A DNA stretch of 64,000 nt from Methylocystis iwaonis (GCF_027925385.1 NZ_AP027142.1:1966001-2030000); one strand, 5' to 3'. Numbered from the stretch's first letter, positions 41,884-50,716 are shown. The notes: generated from the letters alone by a model not told the origin. Program-made: numbers and translations.

Positions 41884-43023
41884 ATGCGCGTCGATCTCTT
41901 CGACTTCGAGCTTCCCCAAGACCGCATCGCGCTACGCCCCGTAGAGCCGCGCGACGGCGCACGCATGCTCGTCGTTCCGCCGTCAGGCTCTTTAGAAGAC
42001 CGGATCGTGCGCGACCTTCTCTCCTATTTGCGGCCCGGCGACGCTCTCGTCATCAACGACACGCGCGTCATTCACGCGCGGCTTTCCGGAAAGCGCATTC
42101 GCGGCGAATTGAGCGCGGGCGTGGAGGCGACGCTGATCGAGCGGCTCGACGCATCACGCTGGCGCGCGCTCATGCGGCCGGCAAAAAAGCTCGTCATCGG
42201 CGACGAAATCCGCTTCTCCCGTCATGGTGAGCGAAGCGAAGCAATAGAGAGCGCCATCCCGGCTCTGGAGTGTGTCGTCGCTAACGCTCCTCGCAATGAT
42301 GAGGCGGCGTCCCTTGTGGCGCATGTCGAGGCAAAGGGCGCGGAAGGCGAGATCACTCTGAGCTTTGCTCTCTCCGGCCCGGCACTCGACGCAGCGATCG
42401 AAGCCTTGGGCGAGATGCCCTTGCCGCCTTACATCGCCGGCAAGCGTGCGGCCGACGAACGCGACGAGACGGACTATCAAACGGTTTTCGCGCGCGAGGC
42501 CGGCGCCGTCGCCGCGCCCACGGCGGGGCTGCATTTCACGCCGGCGCTCCTCGCCGAAATCGAAGCGATGGGCGTGACGCTGCATCGCGTTACGCTCCAT
42601 GTCGGGGCCGGCACCTTTCTGCCCGTAAAGGCGGATGACACCGACGCGCATAAGATGCACGAGGAGTTCGCCCGCATCGACGCGGCGACCGCCGACGCGC
42701 TGAACGCCGCGCGCAGCGGGGGCGGCCGCATCATCGCCGTTGGCACGACAGCTTTGCGCACGCTGGAAAGCGCTGCGAGCGAGGAGGGGATGGTCCTTCC
42801 TTACGCTGCACGTACAAGCATCTTCATCACGCCCGGCTATAAATTCCGCGCGACGGATATGCTGCTCACCAATTTTCATTTGCCGCGCTCGACGCTCTTC
42901 ATGCTGGTCTGCGCCTTTTGCGGCGTCGACCGTATGAAAGCCGCCTATGTGCACGCCATTGCCAACGGCTATCGCTTCTATTCTTACGGCGACGCCAGCC
43001 TTCTCTATCGCGCCGACCGATGA
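41884..43023 (+). CDS. queA: S-adenosylmethionine:tRNA ribosyltransferase-isomerase, with repeat-encoded insertion
   Basis: QueA transfers and rearranges the ribosyl part of SAM onto preQ1 at tRNA position 34 to give epoxyqueuosine. Family signatures are intact: [65 protein letters not shown] and [14 protein letters not shown]. The 379-residue protein is about 25-30 residues longer than I expect because residues of about 113-140 are encoded by a family A palindromic repeat. The ATG at 41884 starts the conserved front. It overlaps the next gene by ATGA. Confidence 0.95.
   Translation: MRVDLFDFELPQDRIALRPVEPRDGARMLVVPPSGSLEDRIVRDLLSYLRPGDALVINDTRVIHARLSGKRIRGELSAGVEATLIERLDASRWRALMRPAKKLVIGDEIRFSRHGERSEAIESAIPALECVVANAPRNDEAASLVAHVEAKGAEGEITLSFALSGPALDAAIEALGEMPLPPYIAGKRAADERDETDYQTVFAREAGAVAAPTAGLHFTPALLAEIEAMGVTLHRVTLHVGAGTFLPVKADDTDAHKMHEEFARIDAATADALNAARSGGGRIIAVGTTALRTLESAASEEGMVLPYAARTSIFITPGYKFRATDMLLTNFHLPRSTLFMLVCAFCGVDRMKAAYVHAIANGYRFYSYGDASLLYRADR
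42220..42301. repeat. Palindromic repeat, family A copy 7, in frame inside queA
   Basis: CGTCATGGTGAGCGAAGCGA, then CTCTGGAGTGTGTCGTCG and CTCCTCGCAATGATGA align with the intergenic element throughout. It is more diverged than the other copies and keeps an open frame, giving the peptide around [19 protein letters not shown] and APRNDEA. Confidence 0.88.
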
Positions 43024-43355
43024 GCGAGGCGCGCGACTTGAGGCTGATTGCGCAATGGCGGGACGATCCCACCGAGGCGCGGATGACTGTCGATCTGCGC
43101 GTCGAGGATTTACGCGTCGCGTCAGCATGGGATGTCTTCGGCGCCTTCGACCTCGACGGAGCCGCGCCGCTCCCCTTTATCCTGCGACGCGACGGACGGA
43201 TTGAATTCGGCAAGAGCGCAGACCCATGGCGCACCGACTTACGTAAGGCGGAAATAAGGGTGGGCGCAACCTTCTCCGTGTGGTTCAACGAGATGGATTC
43301 CGGACAGTATAAAATCGTCAAGCTCGCCGAACTCGGCGCCAAGGAACGAAAATGA
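43020..43355 (+). CDS. Hypothetical protein between queA and tgt
   Basis: The 111-residue soluble protein ([39 protein letters not shown] ... [21 protein letters not shown]) overlaps queA by ATGA upstream and tgt by ATGA downstream. Such tight coupling on both sides implies co-production with queuosine enzymes. No domain is recognised. The function is unknown; a role in queuosine modification is inference only. Confidence 0.8.
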   Translation: MSEARDLRLIAQWRDDPTEARMTVDLRVEDLRVASAWDVFGAFDLDGAAPLPFILRRDGRIEFGKSADPWRTDLRKAEIRVGATFSVWFNEMDSGQYKIVKLAELGAKERK

Positions 43356-44488
43356 GTGATGACTTCTCCTTCGCCGTGCAGGCGACAGACGGCGCGGCGC
43401 GCAAGGGCGAGATTTTTACGCCGCGCGGAACAATCCGCATGCCCGCCTTCATGCCTGTCGGAACGGCGGCGACGGTGAAAGCCATGTTTCCGCAGGACGT
43501 GCGCGCCGCCGGCGCGGATATTCTGCTCGGCAATGTCTATCATCTGATGCTGCGGCCGGGCGCCGAGCGGGTCGCCAAGCTCGGCGGCCTGCACGAATTC
43601 ATGCGCTGGCCTTATCCGATCCTGACGGATTCGGGCGGCTTTCAAGTTATGTCGCTCGCCAAGCTGCGCAAGCTCGATGAAAGCGGCGTCACTTTCCAAT
43701 CGCATATCGACGGCTCGCGGCACCATCTATCGCCCGAGCGCTCGATGGAGATCCAGCATCTGCTGGGCTCGGACATTCAGATGCAATTCGACGAATGTGT
43801 TCGTCTGCCATGCTCCGACGAAGAGGCGGAACGCGCGATGCGCCTGTCGCTGCGCTGGGCCGAGCGCTCTCGCAAAGCTTTTCGCGAGCAGCCGGGCAGG
43901 GCGATCTTCGGCATCGTTCAAGGCGGCGCAAACAAAGCTTTGCGCGTCGAAAGCGCCCGGGCGCTCGCCGATATGGATTTCCACGGCTTGGCGGTCGGCG
44001 GCCTGGCGGTCGGAGAGCCGCAAGAGGTCATGCTCGACATGCTGGAGACGACCGTTCCGCATCTCCCGGCCGGAAAGCCCCGTTACCTCATGGGCGTCGG
44101 CACGCCGGACGACATTATGCAGGCGGTCGCGCGCGGGATCGACATGTTCGATTGCGTGATGCCCACGCGCGCCGGCCGCCATGGCCTCGCTTATACGCGC
44201 TTCGGAAAAATCAACATCAAGAACTCCCGCCATGCGGAAGACACGCGCCCGCTCGACCCCGACTCCTCGTGCCCCGCGGCGCGCGATTACTCGCGCGCCT
44301 ATCTCCACCATCTCGTAAAGGCTGGGGAAATCTTGGGAATGATGCTGCTGACCCAAGCCAATGTGGCGTATTATCAGCAGTTGATGGCCGGGTTGCGCGC
44401 CGCGGTCGTCGAGGGCCGGCTTTCCGATTTCATTGCCGAGACCCGCGCGCAATGGGCCGAGGGCGAGAGGTCACATCTCGCGCCCTAA
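43352..44488 (+). CDS. tgt: Queuine/preQ1 tRNA-ribosyltransferase
   Basis: Tgt swaps G34 of Asp, Asn, His and Tyr tRNAs for preQ1. The 378-residue protein has the catalytic blocks [17 protein letters not shown] with Asp, QGGANKALR, and [15 protein letters not shown] with the nucleophilic Asp, and SRAYLHHLV near the end. The zinc motif that reads CxCxxC in E. coli reads SSCPAAR here, so two of three cysteines are absent; I believe this is common in Hyphomicrobiales. The operon order queA, 111-residue gene, tgt is tight. Confidence 0.95.
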   Translation: MSDDFSFAVQATDGAARKGEIFTPRGTIRMPAFMPVGTAATVKAMFPQDVRAAGADILLGNVYHLMLRPGAERVAKLGGLHEFMRWPYPILTDSGGFQVMSLAKLRKLDESGVTFQSHIDGSRHHLSPERSMEIQHLLGSDIQMQFDECVRLPCSDEEAERAMRLSLRWAERSRKAFREQPGRAIFGIVQGGANKALRVESARALADMDFHGLAVGGLAVGEPQEVMLDMLETTVPHLPAGKPRYLMGVGTPDDIMQAVARGIDMFDCVMPTRAGRHGLAYTRFGKINIKNSRHAEDTRPLDPDSSCPAARDYSRAYLHHLVKAGEILGMMLLTQANVAYYQQLMAGLRAAVVEGRLSDFIAETRAQWAEGERSHLAP

Positions 44489-44524
44489 CGCTTTACGGAG
44501 CGCGTAATCTTTAGGAGGGAGCGA

Positions 44525-45055
44525 GTGGAGCCTATCGCGGGCACTTACTACGAGGCGCTCACCCGCCTCCTTCTGACCGGCGGCTTCAGAGCGCGCGACG
44601 ATCGCTCGCCGCCGCAGGCCCAGGCCAGCGCTGCCGTCGCTTCTGCGCCAGCGCGTAAAGCGCCGGCCATTGCGGCTGCGCCGCGCCGCGTCGCCAAGGA
44701 TGCCGCGCCGAGCGCTTCGCTTCGCCGCACGAATCGACAGCTCAGTTTCGAGCTCTCCTCTGCGGAGGAGGGAATAACCCACCCGGGCCGCATTCTCGCG
44801 CAACATCTCTTCGACCTTGGTTTGACGGCATCCAATCTCGCCAGAGACATCGGCGTGCCGGTCAATCGCGTGACGGCCATTCTCAATGGCCAGCGCGGCG
44901 TCACCGCGGACACGGCGCTGCGCTTTGGTCATTGGTTCGGAGTCGATCCGGAACAGTGGCTGGATTTGCAGTTGCAATATGAGCTGGCCCTTGCGCGCGC
45001 GGAGCTTGGCGCTGAGATCAAGGGGCGCCCCCGGCTTGCCGATCGCATCGCGTAA
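44525..45055 (+). CDS. HigA-like helix-turn-helix regulator with N-terminal extension
   Basis: The 176-residue protein starts at GTG behind AGGAGGGAG. Residues of about 75-150 form a HigA-type HTH: THPGRILAQHLFDLGLTASNLARDIGVPVNRVTAILNGQRGVTADTALRFGHWFGVDPEQWLDLQ. An Ala/Pro/Arg-rich 70-residue extension precedes it, unusual for HigA antitoxins. No HigB toxin is adjacent; instead the end overlaps a DNA methyltransferase gene by about 20 bases, so it may control that enzyme. Confidence 0.85.
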   Translation: MEPIAGTYYEALTRLLLTGGFRARDDRSPPQAQASAAVASAPARKAPAIAAAPRRVAKDAAPSASLRRTNRQLSFELSSAEEGITHPGRILAQHLFDLGLTASNLARDIGVPVNRVTAILNGQRGVTADTALRFGHWFGVDPEQWLDLQLQYELALARAELGAEIKGRPRLADRIA

Positions 45056-46256
45056 ATCCGCGCGCCCGGCGGCGGAGAGCGATTTCCTCACGGCGCTGCG
45101 CGCGTTCGACGCTTTCGGCGCGCCCACGCACGTAGTGGAAGAGGGTGGTCTTACGTATTACGTAAATGAGTATTGGACGGCCTCGCAGCGCTCGGCGCAT
45201 TCGCTGCACGAGGTCAGCTACCGCGCCTGCTTCAAGCCGCAGCTTCCGGCTTTTTTCATCGAGCGGCTGACAAAGCCCGGCGACGTGGTTTGCGATCCTT
45301 TCATGGGGCGCGGCACGACGCCGCTTCAAGCGGCTTTGCTGGGCCGCCGCGCGGTCGGTTCCGACGCTAATCCGCTCTCCCTGATGTTGACGCGCCCGCG
45401 ACTGCGCCCGCCCGTGATCGAGGATGTGGTTGCGCGCCTTGCCGAGGCGCCTCTCGGCGCCGGCCAGATCGAGCGCGAAGATCTTCTGGCTTTCTACCAT
45501 CCCGAGACGTTGCGGCAGATCTGCGCCTTGCGCGCCTGGCTCATCGAGCGCCTGCCGCCGGAGGTCACGCCTGATCCGGTCGATGACTGGATCAGAATGG
45601 TCGCGCTCAACCGCCTGACGGGCCACTCGCCGGGCTTTTTTTCCGTCTACACCATGCCTCCTAATCAGGCTGTGAGCGTGAAGGCGCAGTTGAAGATCAA
45701 CGAACGCCGTGCGCAAACGCCGCCGATGCGCGACGTCGCCGCCTTGATTTCGAGAAAGTCGCGGTCGCTTCTCTCCGATGGCGTGCCGCCGTCGGGACCT
45801 GCGGCAATTCTCGCCGTGACCGACGCGGCGAAGCTTGCGCATTTGCAGGACGCTTGCGTCGATCTGGTCGTGACGTCGCCGCCCTTTCTCAATGTCGTCG
45901 ATTACCGGGGGGACAATTGGCTGCGCAATTGGTTCGCCGGCGTCGAAGCGGATCAAATCGCTTTGTCGCAATTGCGCAGCCTCGAGGCCTGGACGCGCAT
46001 GACGCGCGCCGTTTTCGAAGAGCTCGCGCGCGTCGTCAGGCCTGGCGGCCATGTCGCCTATGAAGTCGGCGAGGTACGTGGCGGCGCGGTGCTGCTCGAG
46101 CGTCTCGTTTGGGAAGCCATGGAAGGCCTGCCTTTCGAAAGGCTGTGCGTTATGGTCAATCGCCAGCGTTTCACCAAGACCAGCAATTGCTGGGGCGTCG
46201 CCAACAACAGCAAAGGCGTCAACAGCAACCGCATCGTTGTGGCCCGGCGCATTTAG
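45036..46256 (+). CDS. Site-specific DNA methyltransferase (N4-cytosine/N6-adenine type)
   Basis: The roughly 406-residue protein has a SAM motif CDPFMGRGTTPLQAALLGRRAVGSDANPLS (about residues 90-119) and a later catalytic TSPPFLNVVDY; TSPP is typical of N4-cytosine enzymes. The order SAM motif then catalytic motif, and the VNRQRFTKTSNCWGVANNSKG end, mark it as a solitary methylase. I place the start at TTG 45036 (AAGGGG upstream); exact start is uncertain. No restriction endonuclease is recognised next to it. Confidence 0.85.
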   Translation: MPIASRKSARPAAESDFLTALRAFDAFGAPTHVVEEGGLTYYVNEYWTASQRSAHSLHEVSYRACFKPQLPAFFIERLTKPGDVVCDPFMGRGTTPLQAALLGRRAVGSDANPLSLMLTRPRLRPPVIEDVVARLAEAPLGAGQIEREDLLAFYHPETLRQICALRAWLIERLPPEVTPDPVDDWIRMVALNRLTGHSPGFFSVYTMPPNQAVSVKAQLKINERRAQTPPMRDVAALISRKSRSLLSDGVPPSGPAAILAVTDAAKLAHLQDACVDLVVTSPPFLNVVDYRGDNWLRNWFAGVEADQIALSQLRSLEAWTRMTRAVFEELARVVRPGGHVAYEVGEVRGGAVLLERLVWEAMEGLPFERLCVMVNRQRFTKTSNCWGVANNSKGVNSNRIVVARRI

Positions 46257-46280
46257 CGCCGTATATCCTCCCCGCTTGAT

Positions 46281-46522
46281 CGATACGAGATCCGCTCGAT
46301 TGGTTCGGCGCGATCCCCGACGCTCGCGCCGTTTGGACACACAGGGTATCACCGCCGTCATTGCGAGAAGGCGAAGCCGACGAAGCAATCCAGGGCCGCC
46401 TCGCCGCCCTGGATTGCTTCGCTTCGCTCGCAATGACGGGCGCTGGTTTTGCTCTGGATTCCCGATCGCTCGCTTAAGCGAGCGTCGGGGATGGCGCCGG
46501 TCCAATCAAGCAAATCTCGTAT
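46281..46522. mobile_element. MITE-like element with family A core
   Basis: Terminal inverted repeats of about 29 bases bound a 242-base non-coding unit: the left end ATACGAGATCCGCTCGATTG and the complement of the right end ATACGAGATTTGCTTGATTG match at 24 of 29 positions overall. A family A palindrome (46356-46438) forms the core and a CGATCGCTCGCTTAAGCGAG palindrome lies right of it. Partial relatives are at 13096, 51541 and 60150. No target duplication is clear. The rest of the gap to 46650 holds no gene. Confidence 0.75.
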
Positions 46523-46649
46523 TAATCAGTCATTAATCCTACCAAGCTCCGACACGCTGTTTTAAAGACAAGATTCACACGCGAAGCCTAGCAAGATGAG
46601 AACAGCCCGAGCGCGGCCCGGGCTGCTCTTGCCTGATAGGAAATCGAAC

Positions 46650-47162
46650 ATGCAGGGCGACCCACTTTCGAGCGATTTGGACGAGCTCTTCGCGTCGACG
46701 CTCGCATCGTCACACGAATTTCGCTCCTGGTTCCTCAGCCGAACTAAATTTGCGCGGCTTTGGCCCCTCGTTCGGTTGCTTCAGGCGGAGCAGCAGGAGG
46801 CTCAGGGGCCGGACCCCTGGTGGCGCAACTGGCGTTCGGAATCCACCGGGCGCATCTCCACCAGAATGCTCTTCATCTTCGAAGTGGAGCAGACAAAGCT
46901 GCGCTTTTCGCTGCATGTCGAAAGAGCGATGCGCGCGGAGGAGCTGGCGGCTTTCGAGAGGGGCTCGCACCGGGCCGTGGCAAAGGCCATGATGAACCAG
47001 GAGTGCTTCCAAAATTACATGGATTTCGAGACGGTGCTGCTCGCGCCGCAGGCGCTCATCGTCGGCGACGCCCGCACGCTCAATTTCGACCGCCGCATTC
47101 CCTTCGAGACGGTTGCGGGTTTTCTCCCTGGGTTCGGTCAGCTCGGACAGGCGGCGGCGTAG
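46650..47162 (+). CDS. Hypothetical protein
   Basis: The 170-residue soluble protein has no signal or membrane segment. It contains SSHEFRSWFLSRTKFARLWP, PDPWWRNWRSESTGRISTRMLFIFEVEQTKLRFSLHVE and FDRRIPFETVAGFLPG. The pattern of aromatic and charged residues with strands suggests a nuclease-like or ligand-binding alpha/beta fold, but no family motif is certain. TAGG precedes the ATG. It follows the orphan methylase after the MITE-like element; any link is speculation. Confidence 0.6.
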   Translation: MQGDPLSSDLDELFASTLASSHEFRSWFLSRTKFARLWPLVRLLQAEQQEAQGPDPWWRNWRSESTGRISTRMLFIFEVEQTKLRFSLHVERAMRAEELAAFERGSHRAVAKAMMNQECFQNYMDFETVLLAPQALIVGDARTLNFDRRIPFETVAGFLPGFGQLGQAAA

Positions 47163-47164
47163 TT

Positions 47165-49267
47165 TTACCCTGCGCGTAAAAGCTTGATCGCCTCCTCGCG
47201 CTCGAAAAGATAGAGCAGGGCGCGTAGCGCCTCGCCGCGTTCGCTCGTCAGCTCTGGGTCGCGTCTCAGAATGATCTCGGCGTCGTCTCGGGCGATGGCG
47301 AGGAGGCGGGCGTGGGCGGTGAGATCGGCGAGACGAAAGCCCGGCAGGCCGGCCTGCCGCGTGCCGAGCAATTCGCCTTCGCCACGGAGTCGTAAATCTT
47401 CTTCCGCGATACGGAATCCGTCTTCCGTCTGGCGTAAAACCATCAGGCGCGCCTTTGCGGCTTCGCTCAGCGGGCCCTTGTAGAGCAGGAGACAGCTCGA
47501 TTTGCCCGAACCGCGGCCGACGCGGCCGCGGAGCTGATGCAATTGCGCAAGTCCGAAGCGCTCGGCGTGTTCGATCACCATGATCGTCGCTTCGGGCACG
47601 TCGACGCCGACCTCCACCACTGTCGTTGCGACGAGCAGGCGTGTGTCGCCGCGCTGGAAGGCCTCCATGGCCGCGTCTTTTTCGGGCCCTTTCATTTGTC
47701 CGTGGAGGAGACCGACGGCGTCGCCGAAATAATGGCGCAGATCGGCGGCGCGGGCTTCGACGGCGGCGAGGTCGAGGTCTTCATTTTCTTCCACAAGCGG
47801 ACATATCCAATAGGCGCGGGCGCCTTCGCCCAACGCGCGCTGAAGACCTGCGACGACTTCGCCGATGCGCGACGCGGGCAGGGCGCGGGTCGAGATCGGC
47901 GTGCGGCCCGGCGGCTTTTCGTCGAGGGCCGAGGAGTCCATGTCGCCGAAGGCCGTGAGCGCCAGCGTGCGTGGAATAGGCGTCGCCGTCATCATCAGCA
48001 CATCGACCGCCGCGCCCTTGGCGCCGAGCGCAAGCCTCTGCTGCACGCCGAAGCGATGCTGCTCGTCGACGACGGCGAGGCCGAGATCGTGGAAGGCGAG
48101 ATCGCTCTGCACCAGCGCATGCGTGCCGACCACCACGTCGATCTCGCCGGCTGCAATGGCGGCATGCGCAGCGGCGCGCTCGCTCTGCTTCAAGCGTCCG
48201 GTGAGAAGCTTCACGCGCACGCCCGCGGGCTCCATGAGCGGCGCAAGGCGTTCGTAATGCTGGCGCGCCAGGATTTCGGTCGGCGCCATCAAGGCCGCCT
48301 GCCGCCCGCATTCGACGACGCTCGCCATGGCGAGGGCGGCGACAACCGTCTTGCCGGAGCCGACGTCGCCCTGGACAAGCCGCAGCATGCGCATCTCGGA
48401 AGCGAGGTCGGCGCGAATATCGGCGAGCGCGCGTTGCTGCGCGCCGGTGAGGCGGAAGGGAAGGGCGGCCTCGATTGCGTGCGAGATGCGCCCGTCGCCT
48501 TTGTTCTCCCGGCCCGGCAGACGGCGCATTTTCGCGCGCATGAGCCGCAACGCGAGCTGGCTTGCCAGCAACTCGTCGAGCGCCAGGCGCTGGCGCGCCG
48601 GATGCTGCGGCGACAAAGCCGTGGGGCTGTCCGGGCGATGCGCCGTGCGCAGGGCGTCGGCGAAGGCGGGGAGTTTATTGGCGGCGAGCACGGTCGGCTC
48701 CTGCCATTCAGGCAGAACAGGCAGGCGCGCCAGCGCCTCTTCTGTCGCCCGCATAACAAAGCGCGCCTGCAACCCTTCGGTCAGTCCATAAACCGCTTCA
48801 TAGGGTGGCAATTTGGCGAGGCCGGCCTCGTCGAGCACGCGGTCTGGGTGCACCATCTGGCGGCGGCCGTCGTAAAGCTCGATGCGGCCCGAGATCCAGC
48901 GCGTTGCGCCCAGCGGCAGGCTGCGTTCGATCCAGTCGGCGTTGGCCAGGAAGAAGACGAGCTCCACATCGCCCGTGTCGTCCTCGACGAGCACTCGATA
49001 TGGTTGCTTGGCATAGCGCCCCTGCGGCCGGCGATGCGCGACGACGCGCGCCTGGATCACCACCATGGTCTCCAGCGGCGCCTCGGCGATGGTCGGGCGC
49101 TGGCTGCGGTCGATGATGTTCGTGGGCAGATGAAACAGAATATCGACAAGGCGCGCCTGCTGGCCGGGCCTGGCCAGCAGACGATCGAAAAGCGGCGCGG
49201 TCTTCGGACCGACGCCGGGAAGGGCTGCAATGCGGCCAAAGAGCGGGGCGAGGATATCGGGGCGCAT
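47165..49267 (-). CDS. recG: ATP-dependent DNA helicase RecG
   Basis: RecG reverses stalled forks and processes recombination intermediates. The 700-residue protein has the N-terminal wedge (OB) domain (VVAHRRPQGRYAKQPYRVLVEDDTGDVELVFFLAN), Walker A QGDVGSGKTVVA, DEQH box in VVDEQHRFGVQQR, and motifs of the C-terminal helicase half (TTVVEVGVDVPEATIM, LHQLRGRVGRG). All motifs look functional. It converges with the hypothetical gene at 46650. Confidence 0.97.
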   Translation of the reverse strand: MRPDILAPLFGRIAALPGVGPKTAPLFDRLLARPGQQARLVDILFHLPTNIIDRSQRPTIAEAPLETMVVIQARVVAHRRPQGRYAKQPYRVLVEDDTGDVELVFFLANADWIERSLPLGATRWISGRIELYDGRRQMVHPDRVLDEAGLAKLPPYEAVYGLTEGLQARFVMRATEEALARLPVLPEWQEPTVLAANKLPAFADALRTAHRPDSPTALSPQHPARQRLALDELLASQLALRLMRAKMRRLPGRENKGDGRISHAIEAALPFRLTGAQQRALADIRADLASEMRMLRLVQGDVGSGKTVVAALAMASVVECGRQAALMAPTEILARQHYERLAPLMEPAGVRVKLLTGRLKQSERAAAHAAIAAGEIDVVVGTHALVQSDLAFHDLGLAVVDEQHRFGVQQRLALGAKGAAVDVLMMTATPIPRTLALTAFGDMDSSALDEKPPGRTPISTRALPASRIGEVVAGLQRALGEGARAYWICPLVEENEDLDLAAVEARAADLRHYFGDAVGLLHGQMKGPEKDAAMEAFQRGDTRLLVATTVVEVGVDVPEATIMVIEHAERFGLAQLHQLRGRVGRGSGKSSCLLLYKGPLSEAAKARLMVLRQTEDGFRIAEEDLRLRGEGELLGTRQAGLPGFRLADLTAHARLLAIARDDAEIILRRDPELTSERGEALRALLYLFEREEAIKLLRAG

Positions 49268-49335
49268 GGGGCGCGCAGTTTATCCACCGGTGGCCGTTTG
49301 TCATGTTGCCGCCGTCATCGGCGTGTTTTAACTTT

Positions 49336-49360
49336 CGTATTAACGACGATTGTTAATACG
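49336..49360. promoter_or_regulatory. Operator palindrome of the MazE/Doc pair
   Basis: CGTATTAAC and GTTAATACG are perfect 9-base arms with a 7-base spacer. The right arm touches the GGGAG ribosome site and lies 12 bases before the GTG start of the antitoxin gene, as expected for autorepression by an AbrB-type antitoxin. Confidence 0.75.
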
Positions 49361-49371
49361 GGAGTTCGAAC

Positions 49372-49620
49372 GTGACTGAGAAAAATGGCGAAGCCTTCGG
49401 CGCGCTCAAGATCATCCGTATCGGCAATTCCCTCGGCGTGGTGCTGCCGCGCGAGATCGTCGCTGATCTTGCGGTCGAAAAAGGCGACCGGCTGTATCTG
49501 ACGCGCTCGCCCGAGGGCTATCGAATCACCAAGTGCGATCCGGATTTCGAACGCCGCGCGGCGCTGGCGCGGCGCATCATCAGCCAGCGTCACAATGCGC
49601 TGCGCCAGCTCGCAAAATGA
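49372..49620 (+). CDS. AbrB/MazE-type antitoxin
   Basis: The 82-residue protein has the swapped-hairpin AbrB/SpoVT DNA-binding motif LKIIRIGNSLGVVLPREIVADLAVEKGDRLYLTRSPEGYRI (about 12-52) and a basic C-terminal helix that should bind the toxin. The start is a GTG with GGGAG. It overlaps the Doc gene by ATGA, so the two form a toxin-antitoxin operon. Confidence 0.88.
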   Translation: MTEKNGEAFGALKIIRIGNSLGVVLPREIVADLAVEKGDRLYLTRSPEGYRITKCDPDFERRAALARRIISQRHNALRQLAK

Positions 49621-50018
49621 GCGGCTGGCGTTTCCTCGACCGCAATATCTCGCTCGCGATCCATGAGGAGGTGCTTGCGGCGCATGGCGGCGCCGTCGGC
49701 GTCATCAGCGAAGCGGCGCTGGGGAACGCAATCTTGCGCCCGCAAGATACTGTGCGGAAGGAGGCGGCGTGCGACGCCGCGCGCCTTGCGGCGGCCAACG
49801 CGGCGGGTTTCATCCGCTGCCATCCTTTCGTCGACGGCAAGAAACGCGTCGCGCTCGTGGCGATGGAGCTGTTTCTTGTGGATAATGGCTATGAGCTGAC
49901 GGCGAGCGACGAGGAATGTTTCGTTTTGATCTCGCAATTCGCCAATCGCGAGATCGACGAAACGACTTTGGCGGCCTGGATTCGGGAGAATTGCCAGGCG
50001 CAGAATGGGGAGGCGTGA
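49617..50018 (+). CDS. Doc-type Fic-domain toxin
   Basis: The 133-residue protein is a Doc/Fic toxin. The catalytic motif HPFVDGKKR (about 75-83) follows the Fic pattern HxFxDGNxR with a Lys at the Asn position, as in Doc kinases, which phosphorylate EF-Tu. It is coupled to an AbrB-type antitoxin rather than the usual Phd. The motif looks active. Confidence 0.88.
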   Translation: MSGWRFLDRNISLAIHEEVLAAHGGAVGVISEAALGNAILRPQDTVRKEAACDAARLAAANAAGFIRCHPFVDGKKRVALVAMELFLVDNGYELTASDEECFVLISQFANREIDETTLAAWIRENCQAQNGEA

Positions 50019-50086
50019 GCGCCGAAACACGGAGGCGGCAATGCCGGCGGCCCCTCGGTAACGCACTTAACGAGAAGACGTTCCGG

Positions 50087-50226
50087 CGTCATGGCCGCGC
50101 TTTTCGCGGCTATCCACGCCGCGCCGACGCTGAAAGGCTGAGGGCATGAGCGAAATAACGCCGTTTCTTCTCCCCGCGTGTCGTAATGTCTTGGCGTGGA
50201 TGCCCGCGACAAGCGCGGGCATGACG
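50087..50226. repeat. Palindromic repeat, family B copy 2
   Basis: CGTCATGGCCGCGCTTTTCG ... GCGTGGATGCCCGCGACAAG and GCGGGCATGACG; close to identical to the unit at 24237-24375. The 341-base gap between the Doc gene and the gene at 50360 contains nothing else recognisable. Confidence 0.85.
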
Positions 50227-50359
50227 CGGCTGCGTAGGGTTTGTTAAACTGGATTCCGAGCCCTGATGGGGGAGCCAAAGGGCTCGCAATTCAAGAACTG
50301 CTGCCTTAATCTGCGGTCATTATCTGACGACGCAGCTATCCATTTTCGGAAGAACAATA

Positions 50360-50716
50360 ATGAGCCGGATATTCGTAGTCGTTCTGATTGGTTTCCTGCT
50401 CCCGGCGGAAGCCCTTGCTGGGGCAAGGGATGCGGGCCAAGGGGCCGCAGCGTCTGGCGGCGTAAGTTCGCCGCAAATGACGTGCCTTCCCGCCATCGTG
50501 GAATCTATGCGGCGTCACACGCCACGATCGACAGGCCTTGGGCCGGGAACTGCTCGTGTGGCCTTTCGCGTAGAACCCGGAGGAAAGATTTCTGTGATTG
50601 CCGCTTCTGGCTCGACGCCTGAGCACGCGTCCGCCGCGCAATTCATCGTAGCGGAGTCTCGCGGGCCAAAAAGCTGCGGCGCCGCTTTTGGATCACAGGC
50701 TTTTACGTTTCATTGA
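50360..50716 (+). CDS. Small secreted TonB-C-like protein
   Basis: The 118-residue product has a signal peptide (MSRIFVVVLIGFLLPAEALA) and a C-terminal segment TARVAFRVEPGGKISVIAASGSTPEHASAAQFIVAES that resembles the beta-alpha pattern of a TonB C-terminal domain. It lacks the membrane anchor and Pro-rich linker of true TonB. Two cysteines could be bridged. GGAAG precedes the ATG. Confidence 0.55.
   Translation: MSRIFVVVLIGFLLPAEALAGARDAGQGAAASGGVSSPQMTCLPAIVESMRRHTPRSTGLGPGTARVAFRVEPGGKISVIAASGSTPEHASAAQFIVAESRGPKSCGAAFGSQAFTFH

Noticed and set aside
43352..44488. tgt considered a pseudogene because zinc cysteines are missing
   Set aside because: All catalytic motifs and the full length are intact and the operon is coupled, so loss of function is unlikely.
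45018..46505. 495-codon minus-strand open frame opposite the methyltransferase
   Set aside because: Antisense shadow that includes the MITE-like element.
47537..49375. 612-codon plus-strand open frame opposite recG
   Set aside because: Antisense shadow; recG motifs are complete on the other strand.
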